Positions 50,849 to 61,404 of a DNA stretch of 64,000 bases are shown here, piece by piece. A model generated the notes under the pieces. The model did no database searches. It worked only from the letters and a program-made list of their open reading frames with translations, and had not been told where the DNA came from. Location: NCBI GenBank assembly GCA_965276815.1, contig CBDIBE010000009.1, forward strand, positions 248,001 to 312,000, in the 5' to 3' direction. Within the stretch, counting starts at the first letter, position 1. Every line of letters begins with the position of its first letter. Both the position numbers and the translations under genes were made by a program. The stretch comes from JAVVHH01 sp965276815 (lineage in GTDB: Bacteria; Pseudomonadota; Alphaproteobacteria; Acetobacterales; Acetobacteraceae).

Positions 50849-51406
50849 CGACCGTTACTCCGACCAGGACTTCGCGATAGTGAGACGAACGTCAGCACAC
50901 CGTTTGTCGTTTTGACACGACTCGTGTTTAGGCACGTCTGCTACCTACGGTCAACTTTATTTTCACTTACCCGTGAGAAAGATAAACAGAACTTAATCTC
51001 AAAAATGAGAGTTGATGACCAAGGATAGTTGGCTTCTGATGGTTTTGCGTCAATTGCAAGCGGCATCTACCCGCTAGTTCGCGGCATAGTGCCCTTTGAC
51101 CGGCTTCACGTATATACCAACGAACCCTCCGCGGAGATACAACCAGCAGCTTTCTTTGTAACCGCCAGTACCTCGGCAATCTCTGCGGGACACTCGCAAC
51201 GGTTGTATCAAAGCTGGAATTTCTTCTCTCTTAGATGTAGCCAGGGACGAGGCTGAGCAGCGCGTTGCCCGAATTTTAACGAATCTATACTGATAAGCGT
51301 CGCGCGCCGCGAATTTGGACGCGCGCACCGGATGCGCCACGGTTGACGGCATTCAGCCGCGCGGGTTTGCGGTAGATTGAGCGGCAGCCGGCTAGGAGCC
51401 TTTGGA
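50849..51406. other. Intergenic region upstream of the sugar-transferase gene
   Basis: About 560 bases, clearly richer in A and T than the surrounding EPS genes; divergent promoters are expected for the sugar transferase (minus) and the PAP2 phosphatase (plus). A possible minus-strand promoter has -35 TTGACC (complement of 50949-50954) and -10 TAAACA (complement of 50925-50930), 18 bases apart. No gene with coding character was found. Confidence 0.4.
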
Positions 51407-52036
51407 TTGAACTTCATCACCGACTTTGCCGACCAAGCGACCTTGCTGCCATTGGTGGCCACAGTCGCGGTTGTGCTTGCGCTGCAGCGGCGGTGGCGGC
51501 TGGCAGGCGCTTGGGTCGCCGCCATCGCCAGCGTCCTGGGCATTCTGCTGGTGTTGAAATTGGCTGATTTCGCCTGCGGCTGGCGCGTTCCGCTGCTGGG
51601 GCCCGACGGGTTCGACCTCAACAGCCCGAGCGGGCATACCGGTGCGGCCACCGTGACTTTCGGCGCAATAGCCGGGCTGATGGCGGCGCGCAGCCGGCTC
51701 GGGGTTCGGGCCACCGTAGTGATTGCCGCCGCCGTTGCGGGGATCGTGATCGGGATCACGCGCATCATGCTGGGCGCGCACACCATGGCCGAGGTTGTCC
51801 TGGCCTTCGGCATCGGGCTGATCGGCGCCGGCCTGTTCGCGGCGCTGGCCGGGCGGGAGGAACGGCCGGGCTCCCCGGTCCCGGTGCTGCTGGCGAGCAT
51901 CGTCGTGATCGTCTGTGCCCACGGCGCCCGGCTGCAGGCGGAAACGGTGCTGCAAGGAGTTTGGACCCAAACGGTCCGGCAATGGGTGACATATTGCCAG
52001 CCGCAATCAAGTGCTAGCGTGCCTAATTTCCGCTAG
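51407..52036 (+). CDS. PAP2-family membrane phosphatase
   Basis: A 209-residue membrane phosphatase. The PSGHTGAATVTFGA motif (near residue 74) and GITRIMLGAHTMAEV (R and H near 118-126) are two of the three PAP2 signatures; the first KxxxxxxRP is not obvious. About six helices. TTG at 51407 is preceded by AGGAG at eight bases. It may recycle polyprenyl pyrophosphate released by EPS polymerisation. Confidence 0.75.
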   Translation: MNFITDFADQATLLPLVATVAVVLALQRRWRLAGAWVAAIASVLGILLVLKLADFACGWRVPLLGPDGFDLNSPSGHTGAATVTFGAIAGLMAARSRLGVRATVVIAAAVAGIVIGITRIMLGAHTMAEVVLAFGIGLIGAGLFAALAGREERPGSPVPVLLASIVVIVCAHGARLQAETVLQGVWTQTVRQWVTYCQPQSSASVPNFR

Positions 52037-52059
52037 GGTAGTGGGTATCGGAGACAGCT

Positions 52060-53052
52060 ATGAAGCGGAGAGAGCTTGCCATGAGATTGACGCGCAAGCG
52101 TGTCCTGGTGACCGGCGGCGCCGGTTTCCTGGGATCCCATTTGTGCGAGCGCCTGATCGAACAAGGCCATGACGTGCTCTGCGTCGATAATTACTTCACC
52201 GGACGCAAGGACAACATCGCGCACCTGCTCGGCGGGCCGCAGTTCGAGGCGATGCGGCACGATGTGACCTTCCCGCTCTATGTCGAGGTGGACGAGATCT
52301 ACAATCTCGCCTGCCCGGCTTCGCCGATCCACTATCAATTCGACCCGGTGCAGACCACCAAGACCTCCATCATGGGGGCGATCAACATGCTCGGCCTCGC
52401 CAAGCGGGTAAAGGCGAAGATCCTGCAAGCCAGCACCAGCGAGGTCTATGGCGACCCGGACGTGCATCCGCAGCCGGAGGAGTACCGCGGCAACGTCAAT
52501 CCGCTGGGGCCGCGGGCCTGCTACGACGAGGGCAAGCGGGCGGCGGAGACGTTGTTCTTCGACTACCGGCGGCAGCATAATCTGCGGATCAAGGTGATGC
52601 GGATTTTCAACACCTATGGGCCGCGCATGCACCCGAATGACGGCCGCGTCGTGTCCAACTTCATCGTGCAGGCGCTCAACAACCAGCCGATTACACTCTA
52701 CGGCGACGGCAGCCAGACCCGGGCCTTCTGCTTCGTCGACGACCTGATCGAAGGCATGATGCGTTTGATGGGCACCGATGATGACGTGATCGGGCCGGTC
52801 AACATCGGCAACCCGCACGAGATCCCGGTCTCGGAGTTGGCGGGCCGGATCGTCAAGCTCACCGGGTCGACGTCGGAGATCGTCTACCGTCCGCTGCCGC
52901 AGGACGATCCGACCCAGCGCTGCCCGGATATCGGGCTGGCCCGGCGCCTGCTCGGCTGGGAGCCGACCGTGCCGCTGGAGGACGGGCTGAACCGGACGAT
53001 CGCCTATTTCCGCCGGCTGTTGAGCGAGCGGACTGCTGCGGCGGCGGAATAG
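52060..53052 (+). CDS. uxs: UDP-glucuronate decarboxylase (UDP-xylose synthase)
   Basis: A 330-residue SDR enzyme forming UDP-xylose from UDP-glucuronate. NAD fold VLVTGGAGFLGSHLCERLIE (residues 15-34), DNYFTGRKDN, ASTSEVYGDP, ACYDEGKRAAE (YxxxK catalytic pair) and RIFNTYGPRM are the hallmarks of bacterial UXS. ATG 52060 follows GGAG; 52081 is an alternative. Links to the GH10 xylanase and suggests xylose in the EPS. Confidence 0.9.
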   Translation: MKRRELAMRLTRKRVLVTGGAGFLGSHLCERLIEQGHDVLCVDNYFTGRKDNIAHLLGGPQFEAMRHDVTFPLYVEVDEIYNLACPASPIHYQFDPVQTTKTSIMGAINMLGLAKRVKAKILQASTSEVYGDPDVHPQPEEYRGNVNPLGPRACYDEGKRAAETLFFDYRRQHNLRIKVMRIFNTYGPRMHPNDGRVVSNFIVQALNNQPITLYGDGSQTRAFCFVDDLIEGMMRLMGTDDDVIGPVNIGNPHEIPVSELAGRIVKLTGSTSEIVYRPLPQDDPTQRCPDIGLARRLLGWEPTVPLEDGLNRTIAYFRRLLSERTAAAAE

Positions 53053-53177
53053 GTTGAACGCGGGGCAGTGAAATCATACTTAACAGACCGATACAATCGG
53101 GCAGTCTATTGTCTCGACGAGGAGTTCGCGAAGCGGCTGATCGCAACTGAATTCGCCAGCCAAGCAAGGTAGTCCGC

Positions 53178-53555
53178 ATGTTGAAACAGGCGATCCCGAA
53201 CATCTTCGTCAAGGACTTCGAAACGGCGCTGGCCTATTACACCGGTCAGCTCGGCTTTCGCCCGCTATTCGTCTACGGCGATGTCCCGTTCTATGCGCAA
53301 TTGGCGCGCGACGCGGCGATCCTGGCGATCCGCCACGTGACAAGGCCGGTGATCGACCATTCAGCCGGCGAGGACTTGCTCAGCGCCTTCATCGAGGTCT
53401 CGGACGTCGACGCCCTCCACGATGGGCTACAGGCCGCGGGGGCGCATATCCGGCAGGCGCCGCGCGACGAACCCTGGGCGATGCGGAGCCTGATCGTCAG
53501 CGATCCCGACGACAACCTCATCTGCTTTGCGTCCGAGCTACGCAGTCGGGCCTGA
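53178..53555 (+). CDS. VOC-family (glyoxalase-fold) protein
   Basis: A 125-residue small protein with the VOC fold: IPNIFVKDFETALAYYTGQL at the start and VSDPDDNLICFASELR at the end, the pattern of glyoxalase/bleomycin-resistance relatives. Metal ligands are incomplete, so catalysis is uncertain. Convergent with the ATPase gene, 3-bp gap. Confidence 0.8.
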   Translation: MLKQAIPNIFVKDFETALAYYTGQLGFRPLFVYGDVPFYAQLARDAAILAIRHVTRPVIDHSAGEDLLSAFIEVSDVDALHDGLQAAGAHIRQAPRDEPWAMRSLIVSDPDDNLICFASELRSRA

Positions 53556-53558
53556 CGC

Positions 53559-54671
<1,113 letters not shown>

Positions 54672-54745
54672 CTCTCACCCTGAAGCTGCGGGACCATGCT
54701 GGGAGAAGTGCAGGTCGCTTGTCGAGTGCCTCGCTGCAGCCGCGA

Positions 54746-55630
54746 ATGGGTTTGACAGGGCGCGGCCGGGTTCTGCAGGCTCGCGGCGTGGCGAGCGGGA
54801 TCGGAGCCAGGGCACGAAGTATCGGCGCGGGACATGCCGCGCTGGCGGTGCCGCTTGTCCTATTTTTGCTGGTGTTCTTTGCTTACCCGGTGGCGTCGAT
54901 GCTGTGGCGCAGCCTGGGGCCAGGGATCTGGCCGGATTTGCTGGAGGGCTCGGTGTTCTGGCGGGTGATGCAGATCACGCTGGAGATCGGGCTGATCGTG
55001 ACCGCGTGCTGCCTGCTGCTGGCCTATCCGCTGGCCTATTGGTTGGCGCGGCTGCGGGCGCCGACCGCCAATCTGCTGATGATCTTCGTGCTGATCCCGT
55101 TTTGGACCAGCATCCTCGTGCGGTCCTATGCCTGGATGGCGCTGCTGGAGCGGCACGGGATCGTCAACAATTTTCTGCTGTTCCTGCACGTGATCGACGA
55201 GCCGGTGCGGCTGCTCAACACGCGGTTTTCGGTGTGCCTGGCGATGGTGCACGTGCTGCTGCCGTTCATGGTGCTGCCGATCTACGCCAACCTGCGCGGG
55301 CTCGACTGGCGGTTGGTGCGGGCGGCGGAGTCACTGGGCGCGACGCCCTGGGGGACGCTGCGCCAGATCGTGTTGCCGTTGTCGCGGCCCGGTGTCGGCG
55401 CGGGGGTGACGCTGGTGTTCACGCTATCGATCGGGTTCTACATTACGCCGGTCCTGGTCGGCGCGCCTTCGGATGTCATGGTCTCGATGCTGATCAACGA
55501 CCAGGTCGACCAGCTCAATTGGCCGATCGCCAGCGCGATGTCGGCGGTGTTGCTGGTACTGGTTCTGGTGGCGACCGCGCTGCTGGGGCGGCTGACCGGG
55601 GCACGGCGCGCCGCGGCGGCGGCGATCTGA
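54746..55630 (+). CDS. ABC transporter permease, PotB-like
   Basis: A 294-residue permease with about six membrane helices; VLIPFWTSILVRSYAWMALL and the EAA loop AESLGATPWGTLRQIVLPLS are typical of the PotB class. ATG 54746 was chosen over a TTG at 54719. Its stop overlaps the next ATG by one base. Confidence 0.9.
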   Translation: MGLTGRGRVLQARGVASGIGARARSIGAGHAALAVPLVLFLLVFFAYPVASMLWRSLGPGIWPDLLEGSVFWRVMQITLEIGLIVTACCLLLAYPLAYWLARLRAPTANLLMIFVLIPFWTSILVRSYAWMALLERHGIVNNFLLFLHVIDEPVRLLNTRFSVCLAMVHVLLPFMVLPIYANLRGLDWRLVRAAESLGATPWGTLRQIVLPLSRPGVGAGVTLVFTLSIGFYITPVLVGAPSDVMVSMLINDQVDQLNWPIASAMSAVLLVLVLVATALLGRLTGARRAAAAAI

Positions 55631-56460
55631 TGCGCCGCGCGCTGCTCGGGGGGTTCGCCGGGCTGATCCTGGTCTTCTTGGTGCTGCCGATCGGGATCGT
55701 GTTTCCGCTGTCGTTCTCGTCGGGGAGCTATCTGAGCTTTCCGCCGCCGGGGTTCAGCTTGCGATGGTATGCGGCGTTCTTCTCCAGCTCGTCCTGGACC
55801 GGGGCGGCGATGGTCAGCTTGCAGGTGGCGGTCCCGGTGACGCTGCTGGCCGTGCTGCTGGGGACGCCGGCGGCGATCGGGCTGTTGCGCGGCCGGTTCT
55901 GGGGCAAGCGGCTCGTCAACGGGCTGGTGCTGGCGCCGATCGTGGTGCCGGGCATCATCGTCGCGATCGGGACCTATTTTGTTTATGCGCGGTATGGGCT
56001 CGTGGGCCATCCGATCGCGCTGGTGCTGGGGCATACGTGTCTGGCGGTGCCGTTCGTGGTGATCAACGTGACCGCGGCGCTGCAGGGGGTGGACCGGCAG
56101 CTCGAGCGGGCTTCGCTCAGCCTCGGGGCGCCTCCCTTCGCGACGTTCCGGCAGGTGACGCTGCCGCTGATCCTGCCGGGCATCCTGGCCGGCGCGGTGT
56201 TCGCGTTCATCACCTCGTTCGACGAGCTGCTGATCGCGCTGTTCCTGTCCGGCACCGGGGCGGTCACGCTGCCGCGGCGGATGTTCGACGAAATTCGCTA
56301 TGACATCGACCCGACCATCGCGGCGGTGTCGAGCCTGTTGATCTTCACCACCACATTGCTGATGCTGGCCGCCGAGTTGATGCGCCGCCGCAGCCAGCGC
56401 CGCCGGACGCAAGGTATGATCGGCGACGGGTTCGTGCCGGTGCCTGAAATCGCGACTTGA
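55630..56460 (+). CDS. ABC transporter permease, PotC-like
   Basis: A 276-residue permease; FSLRWYAAFFSSSSWTGAAM and the EAA loop ASLSLGAPPFATFRQVTLPL fit the PotC class. Six membrane helices. ATG shares one base with the previous stop. Second permease of the transporter. Confidence 0.9.
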   Translation: MRRALLGGFAGLILVFLVLPIGIVFPLSFSSGSYLSFPPPGFSLRWYAAFFSSSSWTGAAMVSLQVAVPVTLLAVLLGTPAAIGLLRGRFWGKRLVNGLVLAPIVVPGIIVAIGTYFVYARYGLVGHPIALVLGHTCLAVPFVVINVTAALQGVDRQLERASLSLGAPPFATFRQVTLPLILPGILAGAVFAFITSFDELLIALFLSGTGAVTLPRRMFDEIRYDIDPTIAAVSSLLIFTTTLLMLAAELMRRRSQRRRTQGMIGDGFVPVPEIAT

Positions 56461-56474
56461 ACAGGGAGGCTGAG

Positions 56475-57656
56475 ATGAAGGACGAGTTGACCCGGCTACT
56501 CGCGCGGATGGGGGCCGAACCGCCGCATATCGCCGACCTGACGCGGCGACGCTTCATTGCCAGCGCCGCCCGCTTCGGCCTCACCGCGGCGGCCGCGGTC
56601 GCGATGACGCGGCATTTCGCCATGCCAGCGCTGGCCGCCGAGCCAACGATGCCTGACGTGAAGGACTTTCCCGCCAAGCTGAAAGGCAGCGGCACCGTGC
56701 GCGTCTGCTCCTATGGCGGCGCGTTCCAGGCGGCACAAAGAAAAGCGTATTTCGAGCCGTTCCAGGAGCTCTCGGGTATCAAGGTGCAGGAATCCGAGGG
56801 GCCGGACATCGCCAAGGTCAAGGCGATGGTCGACACTGCGAACATCGAATACGATGTCGGCGAGTTCGACCGCGCGTCCGTCGTCAATCTGGGCCGCAAG
56901 GGCGATTATTGGGAGCCGATCGACTACTCGCTGTTCGATGTCGAGAACATCGACAAGGCATTCCGCGAGAAGGATTCGATCGCCATGCTGCCCTATGGGC
57001 AGATGATCGGCTACCGGACCGACGCGTTCAAGAATGGTGAGCCGACCGACAATCCAGACCTGTGGAACGTCGACAAGTTCCCCGGCTCGCGCTGCCTGCA
57101 GTCCGGGTCGAGCGGGCTCGAGCCGGATCTCGAGGTCGCCCTGATGGCGGTCGGCGTGCCAAAGGAGAAGGTCTACCCGATCGACATCGACAAGGCGTTC
57201 GACAGCCTCAAGAAGATCAAGCCGCATGTCGACAAGTGGTGGACGGCAGGCGCGCAACCCGCGCAGCTGCTGAACGACAACGAAGTCACCATGGTGACGG
57301 CCTGGAATGGCCGCATCTACACGATCCAGCAGAATGGCGCCCCGGTGAAGCCGATCTGGAAGAACCAATTGCTGCGCACCGACGTTTGGTCGATCCCGAA
57401 GGGCGCGCCGAACCGGGAGAACGCGCAGAAATTCGCCGCCTTTATAACTATGGCGGTGCCGCAGGCGCGGCTGAGCTACATCATTCCTTATGGTTTCGTG
57501 AACAACCAATCCGCGGCGCTGATGCCCGCAGATCGGCTGACGCAGCTGCCGACGGCGCCGTCAATCAAGCAGGACTTGCTGGTTTACGATTCCGCCTGGT
57601 GGGCGGACAACGAGGACGCCGTCCACGCTCGCTGGAACAAGTTCCTGCTGGAATGA
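56475..57656 (+). CDS. Extracellular binding protein of PotD/PotF type, Tat-exported
   Basis: A 393-residue solute-binding protein. The start has a twin-arginine signal, LTRRRFIASAARFGLTAAAA, ending at AMPALAAEP. The mature part has VRVCSYGGAFQAAQRKAYFE and YDVGEFDRASVVNLG of the spermidine/putrescine group. ATG 56475 has AGGGAGG upstream; a TTG at 56457 overlapping the permease stop is less likely. Ligand: polyamine- or opine-like, unproven. Confidence 0.88.
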   Translation: MKDELTRLLARMGAEPPHIADLTRRRFIASAARFGLTAAAAVAMTRHFAMPALAAEPTMPDVKDFPAKLKGSGTVRVCSYGGAFQAAQRKAYFEPFQELSGIKVQESEGPDIAKVKAMVDTANIEYDVGEFDRASVVNLGRKGDYWEPIDYSLFDVENIDKAFREKDSIAMLPYGQMIGYRTDAFKNGEPTDNPDLWNVDKFPGSRCLQSGSSGLEPDLEVALMAVGVPKEKVYPIDIDKAFDSLKKIKPHVDKWWTAGAQPAQLLNDNEVTMVTAWNGRIYTIQQNGAPVKPIWKNQLLRTDVWSIPKGAPNRENAQKFAAFITMAVPQARLSYIIPYGFVNNQSAALMPADRLTQLPTAPSIKQDLLVYDSAWWADNEDAVHARWNKFLLE

Positions 57657-58951
57657 ACGCGATCCCGCCGGCCCGGCGTCCCCTGCCCCGCAGCCTCTAT
57701 GCGGAGACGGCGCTGCCGGGCATCGACACCCCGCCGCTTGAGGCGGACAGCAAGGCTGAGGTCGTCATCGTGGGCGGTGGGTTCACCGGGCTGTCCGCGG
57801 CGCTGCACCTGGCGCAGCGCGGCGTTGCGGTCACGCTGCTGGAGAGCCACGAGGTTGGCTGGGGCGCTTCGGGGCGCAATGGCGGCCAGGTCAATCCGGG
57901 GCTGAAGTTTGATCCCGACCAGATCGAGACGGATTTCGGCACGGACATGGGGCGGCGCATGATCGCCTTCTCCGGCGGCGCGCCTGCCCGCGTATTCGAC
58001 CTGATCGAGCGGCATCAGATCCAGTGCGAGGCGCATCGCGGGGGGACGATCCGGGCGGCGAAGAATGAACGCAACGCGGCCCTGGTGCGCGCCTCGGCGG
58101 AGAAATGGGCGGCGCGCCTGCCGGATGCGATGCTGCTCGATCGCGCCGGTATGCAGAAGGCGACCGGCACTTCGCATTACGTGTGCGGGATGCTGGATCG
58201 GCGGGGCGGCAATGTGAACCCGCTTGGCTACGCCCGCGGGCTGGCGCGCGCGGCGCAGCAGGCGGGGGCGCGGATCCATGGCGGCAGCCCGGCGCTCCGC
58301 ACCGAGAAGGCGGAGGGCGGTTGGCGGGTGACGACGCCGGGCGGCAGCGTCGTCGGCGCCAAGCTGGCGCTCTGCACGAATGGATATACCGACGGGCTGT
58401 GGCCGGGTCTGGCGCGCAGCATCGTGCCGGTGTTCAGCATGATCGCCGCCACCGAGCCACTCCCCGAAGAGTTGCGGCAGGCAGTGATGCCGGCGCGGTC
58501 CGTGCTGTTCGAGATCGCGTCGATGACTGTGTACTATCGAATGGACCAGTGGGGCCGGCTACTGATGGGGGGACGCAGCCCGTCGCGGGAGACAGACGAC
58601 CGCGCTCGTTACCAATATCTGATCGCGTATACCGGAAAGCTGTTTCCGGCGCTCAAGGGCGTGGCTTGGAGCCATTTCTGGAACGGCCAGCTCGCGATCA
58701 GCACCGACCACTACCCGCACTTCCATGAGCCGGCGGAGGGTGTGCTGGCGGCGCTCGCCTATAATGGGCGGGGGGTGGCGATGGCGACGGCGATGGGAAC
58801 GCAGATCGCCGACCGCTTCCTGGGCGCCGACCCGGCGGCCTTGTCCATGCCAATCACCGGATTGAAGGAGATTCCGTATCACGGGCTCTGGAAGACAGCC
58901 GTGTCGGCGCGGCTGGTTTACGGGCGGATCCGGGATAGTTTGGGGCTGTAG
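57653..58951 (+). CDS. FAD-dependent amine oxidoreductase (PuuB-like)
   Basis: A 432-residue DAO-fold flavoprotein. VVIVGGGFTGLSAALHLAQR (about 37-56) binds FAD, and GWGASGRNGGQVNPGLKFDP is the marker of gamma-glutamylputrescine oxidase and relatives. The ATG overlaps the binding-protein stop (ATGA). Co-transcribed with the transporter, it probably oxidises the imported polyamine derivative. Confidence 0.88.
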   Translation: MNAIPPARRPLPRSLYAETALPGIDTPPLEADSKAEVVIVGGGFTGLSAALHLAQRGVAVTLLESHEVGWGASGRNGGQVNPGLKFDPDQIETDFGTDMGRRMIAFSGGAPARVFDLIERHQIQCEAHRGGTIRAAKNERNAALVRASAEKWAARLPDAMLLDRAGMQKATGTSHYVCGMLDRRGGNVNPLGYARGLARAAQQAGARIHGGSPALRTEKAEGGWRVTTPGGSVVGAKLALCTNGYTDGLWPGLARSIVPVFSMIAATEPLPEELRQAVMPARSVLFEIASMTVYYRMDQWGRLLMGGRSPSRETDDRARYQYLIAYTGKLFPALKGVAWSHFWNGQLAISTDHYPHFHEPAEGVLAALAYNGRGVAMATAMGTQIADRFLGADPAALSMPITGLKEIPYHGLWKTAVSARLVYGRIRDSLGL

Positions 58952-58973
58952 GCGGCGGCCGTGCCAAATAGGT

Positions 58974-59000
58974 CCGTCATTGCGAGGAGCGAAGTGCCGG
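58974..59000 (+). repeat. Interspersed repeat remnant (CGTCATTGCGAGGAGCGAA)
   Basis: The intergenic sequence CCGTCATTGCGAGGAGCGAA matches the beginning of a short repeat common between genes of many proteobacteria. Only the first 20 or so bases agree, so it looks like a decayed copy. Confidence 0.4.
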
Positions 59001-59066
59001 CGTCAGTTCGTGCCGCCCCGGGGTCGCCGCGTCGCCGATCCCTGATATACGCGGAGAGATCGGCCG

Positions 59067-59699
59067 ATGTCGGATTTCATGGATAGCGAAGTCATGTTCA
59101 TCATGGCCGCTGATCAGGAGTACGGGCCCGAGTTACGCAAGCGCATCAAACCGCTTATTACCGGCGTCGGCCCGATCGAGGCCGCGTTGGGCACGGCTGT
59201 TCAGCTGCAGAAATTGTCCGAAACCGGCCGGAAGCCGAGCTTGCTTGTGTCTTTAGGCTCGGCAGGATCCCTCCGCCATTGCGTCGGCAGCGTCTGGCAA
59301 ATAGCAAGCGTTTCCTGGCGCGACATGGACGCCTCGCGCATCGGGTTCCCGAAAGGGGTCACGCCGTTCGCCGATCATCCCGTGTGCATTGCCTTGCCGA
59401 CGCCGCTTGAAGGGGTCCCGACTGCGTCGCTGTCGACTGGCGGCGGCGTCCTGGGCGAGCCGGAGTATCGTTCACTCGAGGCTGACCTTGCCGACATGGA
59501 GACTTTCGCCGTCGTCAGGGCTGCGAACCGTTTCGGCATACCCGTCATCGGACTGCGCGGCGTCTCCGACAATCCAGGCGACCTCGGGGCGGTAGCGGAC
59601 TGGGAGAAGATGCTGGGCGTCCTGGATGAGCGATTGGCGGGCTTGGTCGACCGTCTACAGACGGCGTTGCGCCAAGGGCGTCTTCAGACGACGGGCTGA
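59067..59699 (+). CDS. MTA/SAH nucleosidase-like phosphorylase
   Basis: A 210-residue nucleoside phosphorylase-fold protein. Near the C-terminus LADMETFAVVRAANRFGIPV (catalytic Glu in the MxxE pattern) and GLRGVSDNPGDL (Asp that protonates the base) are as in 5'-methylthioadenosine/S-adenosylhomocysteine nucleosidases. It is somewhat short compared with the usual 230. Stands alone; an ATG at 59079 is possible. Confidence 0.8.
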   Translation: MSDFMDSEVMFIMAADQEYGPELRKRIKPLITGVGPIEAALGTAVQLQKLSETGRKPSLLVSLGSAGSLRHCVGSVWQIASVSWRDMDASRIGFPKGVTPFADHPVCIALPTPLEGVPTASLSTGGGVLGEPEYRSLEADLADMETFAVVRAANRFGIPVIGLRGVSDNPGDLGAVADWEKMLGVLDERLAGLVDRLQTALRQGRLQTTG

Positions 59700-59791
59700 C
59701 AGGGGCTTGGATTGCCGTCGTTTTATCTCCTAGGCCAAGTTGTGGCACGCAATGGGCCTGGCACCTCCTCTGTTACGGAAGGAGTTTGAGC

Positions 59792-59872
59792 ATGGCGTAT
59801 GTGCAACCGGCAGAATTCGTCAAAAGACGATCGACGCCGGCGAGGCGAAGGTTTTCATGGCGACGAAGGTGA
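59792..59872 (+). pseudogene. 5' remnant of a formate/nitrite transporter gene
   Basis: After a strong AAGGAG site, ATG 59792 reads MAYVQPAEFVK. One base is then missing at AAAAG, and the next frame continues KTIDAGEAKVFMATK, the conserved FocA/NirC N-terminus. Similarity ends near 59872, shortly before the ClC gene. A frameshifted and truncated gene start; what remains of the rest was probably deleted. Confidence 0.6.
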
Positions 59873-59929
59873 CGCACTCAGACCGCAACGTCTGTATTCT
59901 GCGCCTGCCCAACCGCCTATGTGTCGGCA

Positions 59930-61258
59930 ATGGCTGGTCCGTTTGCGCAAACCTTCTCTGCCCGGTTTTGGCTCGCGGTCGTGTTGACTGGGGTCGGGAC
60001 CGGGCTCGGTGCGGCCGCGCTGACCGGGTTGCTGGGGGTCGTGCAGCATACGGTCTGGCCCGGTTCGGGGATGGATTTGCTGGAGGCGGCGTCGCACGCG
60101 CCGCCTTGGTGGCACGTGGCCGTGCTGCTCGGCGCCGGCGTGGTGACCGGGCTGGGGCAGCTCTTGCTGGTGCGGCTCTCCAGCGGCAACGGCATCGACA
60201 CCATCGAGGCGATCTGGTTCCACGCCGGCCGCGTTCCGGCGCTGCGGACGCTGGGCAGCGCCGTGCTTTCGATCGTGATCGTCGGCATGGGCGCCTCGTT
60301 GGGTCGCGAGGGCGCGCCGAAACAGGCCGGCACGGTGGTGGCCAATGAATTGTCCGACCGGACCGGGCTGTCCGATGAGGCGCGGCGGCTGCTCGTCGCA
60401 TGCGGCGCCGGCGCGGGCATGGCGGCGGCCTATGGAGTGCCGCTAGGCGGCGCGCTGTTCGCGCTGGAGGTGCTGCGCGGAGAGTTGGCGCTGCGGTTCG
60501 TGCTCCCGGCGCTCGTGACGTCGGCGATCGCCACCGGTGTGTCTTGGGCGTTCCTGCCGGATCTGCCGACCTATCAGGTTCCGGCCTATACCGGCTCGAT
60601 CGCCGCCGTGGCCTGGGCGATGCTGGCCGGGCCGATCGCCGGGGTCATCTCCGTCTTATATGTGCGCGCCGTGGGCTGGGCCGACCGCAACCGCCCGAAG
60701 GGCAAGTGGCGGCTGGGCGCGCCGGTGCTGGCGCTCGGGTTGCTCGGGGCGGTCTCGATCGCGTTCCCGCAGTTGCTCGGCAATGGCCGCGACGTGGCGC
60801 AGTTGGCGTTCACCGGGCAAGTGCCGCCTGCCTTGCTGGTCACGCTGCTGCTGCTCAAGCCGGCGGCGACGCTGCTCTGCTTGGGCAGCGGCGCTCCGGG
60901 CGGCTTGTTCACCCCATCGCTCGCCGTGGGAGCGCTGCTCGGGGGCGCGCTCGGCTCGCTTTGGTCGGCCGTCTTCCCTGGCACCCCGCTCGGGCTGTTC
61001 GCGTTGCTCGGCGCCGGCGCGATCCTGGCGGCGACGACCCAGGGGCCCATCTCGACCGTCGTGCTGATGATGGAGCTGACCGGCCACGCGCGGGCCTTCA
61101 TCCTGCCACTGATCCTGGTGGTTGCCGTGGCGACGTTCGTCGCGCGGATGATCGAGCCGCGTTCGGTGTATGAAGCGCGCCTGACCGACTCCGAGGTGCT
61201 CGCGCGGCTGCGGCTGCGCGGCGTGGCACGCGGCGAGGCGAAAGCGGGCCCGCCATAG
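59930..61258 (+). CDS. ClC-family chloride channel/transporter
   Basis: A 442-residue membrane protein. Family marks: MGASLGREGAPKQ (about 119-131), AAAYGVPLGGALFALEVLRG and GSGAPGGLFTPSLAVGALLG. Ten or more helices; no CBS domain at the C-terminus. ATG 59930 used; GTG 59921 is possible. It directly follows the transporter remnant, whose promoter it may use. Confidence 0.9.
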   Translation: MAGPFAQTFSARFWLAVVLTGVGTGLGAAALTGLLGVVQHTVWPGSGMDLLEAASHAPPWWHVAVLLGAGVVTGLGQLLLVRLSSGNGIDTIEAIWFHAGRVPALRTLGSAVLSIVIVGMGASLGREGAPKQAGTVVANELSDRTGLSDEARRLLVACGAGAGMAAAYGVPLGGALFALEVLRGELALRFVLPALVTSAIATGVSWAFLPDLPTYQVPAYTGSIAAVAWAMLAGPIAGVISVLYVRAVGWADRNRPKGKWRLGAPVLALGLLGAVSIAFPQLLGNGRDVAQLAFTGQVPPALLVTLLLLKPAATLLCLGSGAPGGLFTPSLAVGALLGGALGSLWSAVFPGTPLGLFALLGAGAILAATTQGPISTVVLMMELTGHARAFILPLILVVAVATFVARMIEPRSVYEARLTDSEVLARLRLRGVARGEAKAGPP

Positions 61259-61404
61259 GCGGAGAAACCCGACCCAAAACTGTAATATGATAGTCCGAGT
61301 TCCAGACAAACCGCTCCGGAAGCTGTGGCTTTAGGGAATGTTGTCCCTGCGCCTTGCTGCCTGCACACCGCGTCGGGCCGCGAGCGCCTATCCGGAGACC
61401 AAAA

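Noticed and set aside
50849..51406. A gene in the AT-richer intergenic region (frames of 70-92 codons)
   Set aside because: Frames overlap on opposite strands, lack ribosome sites and show no protein-like pattern.
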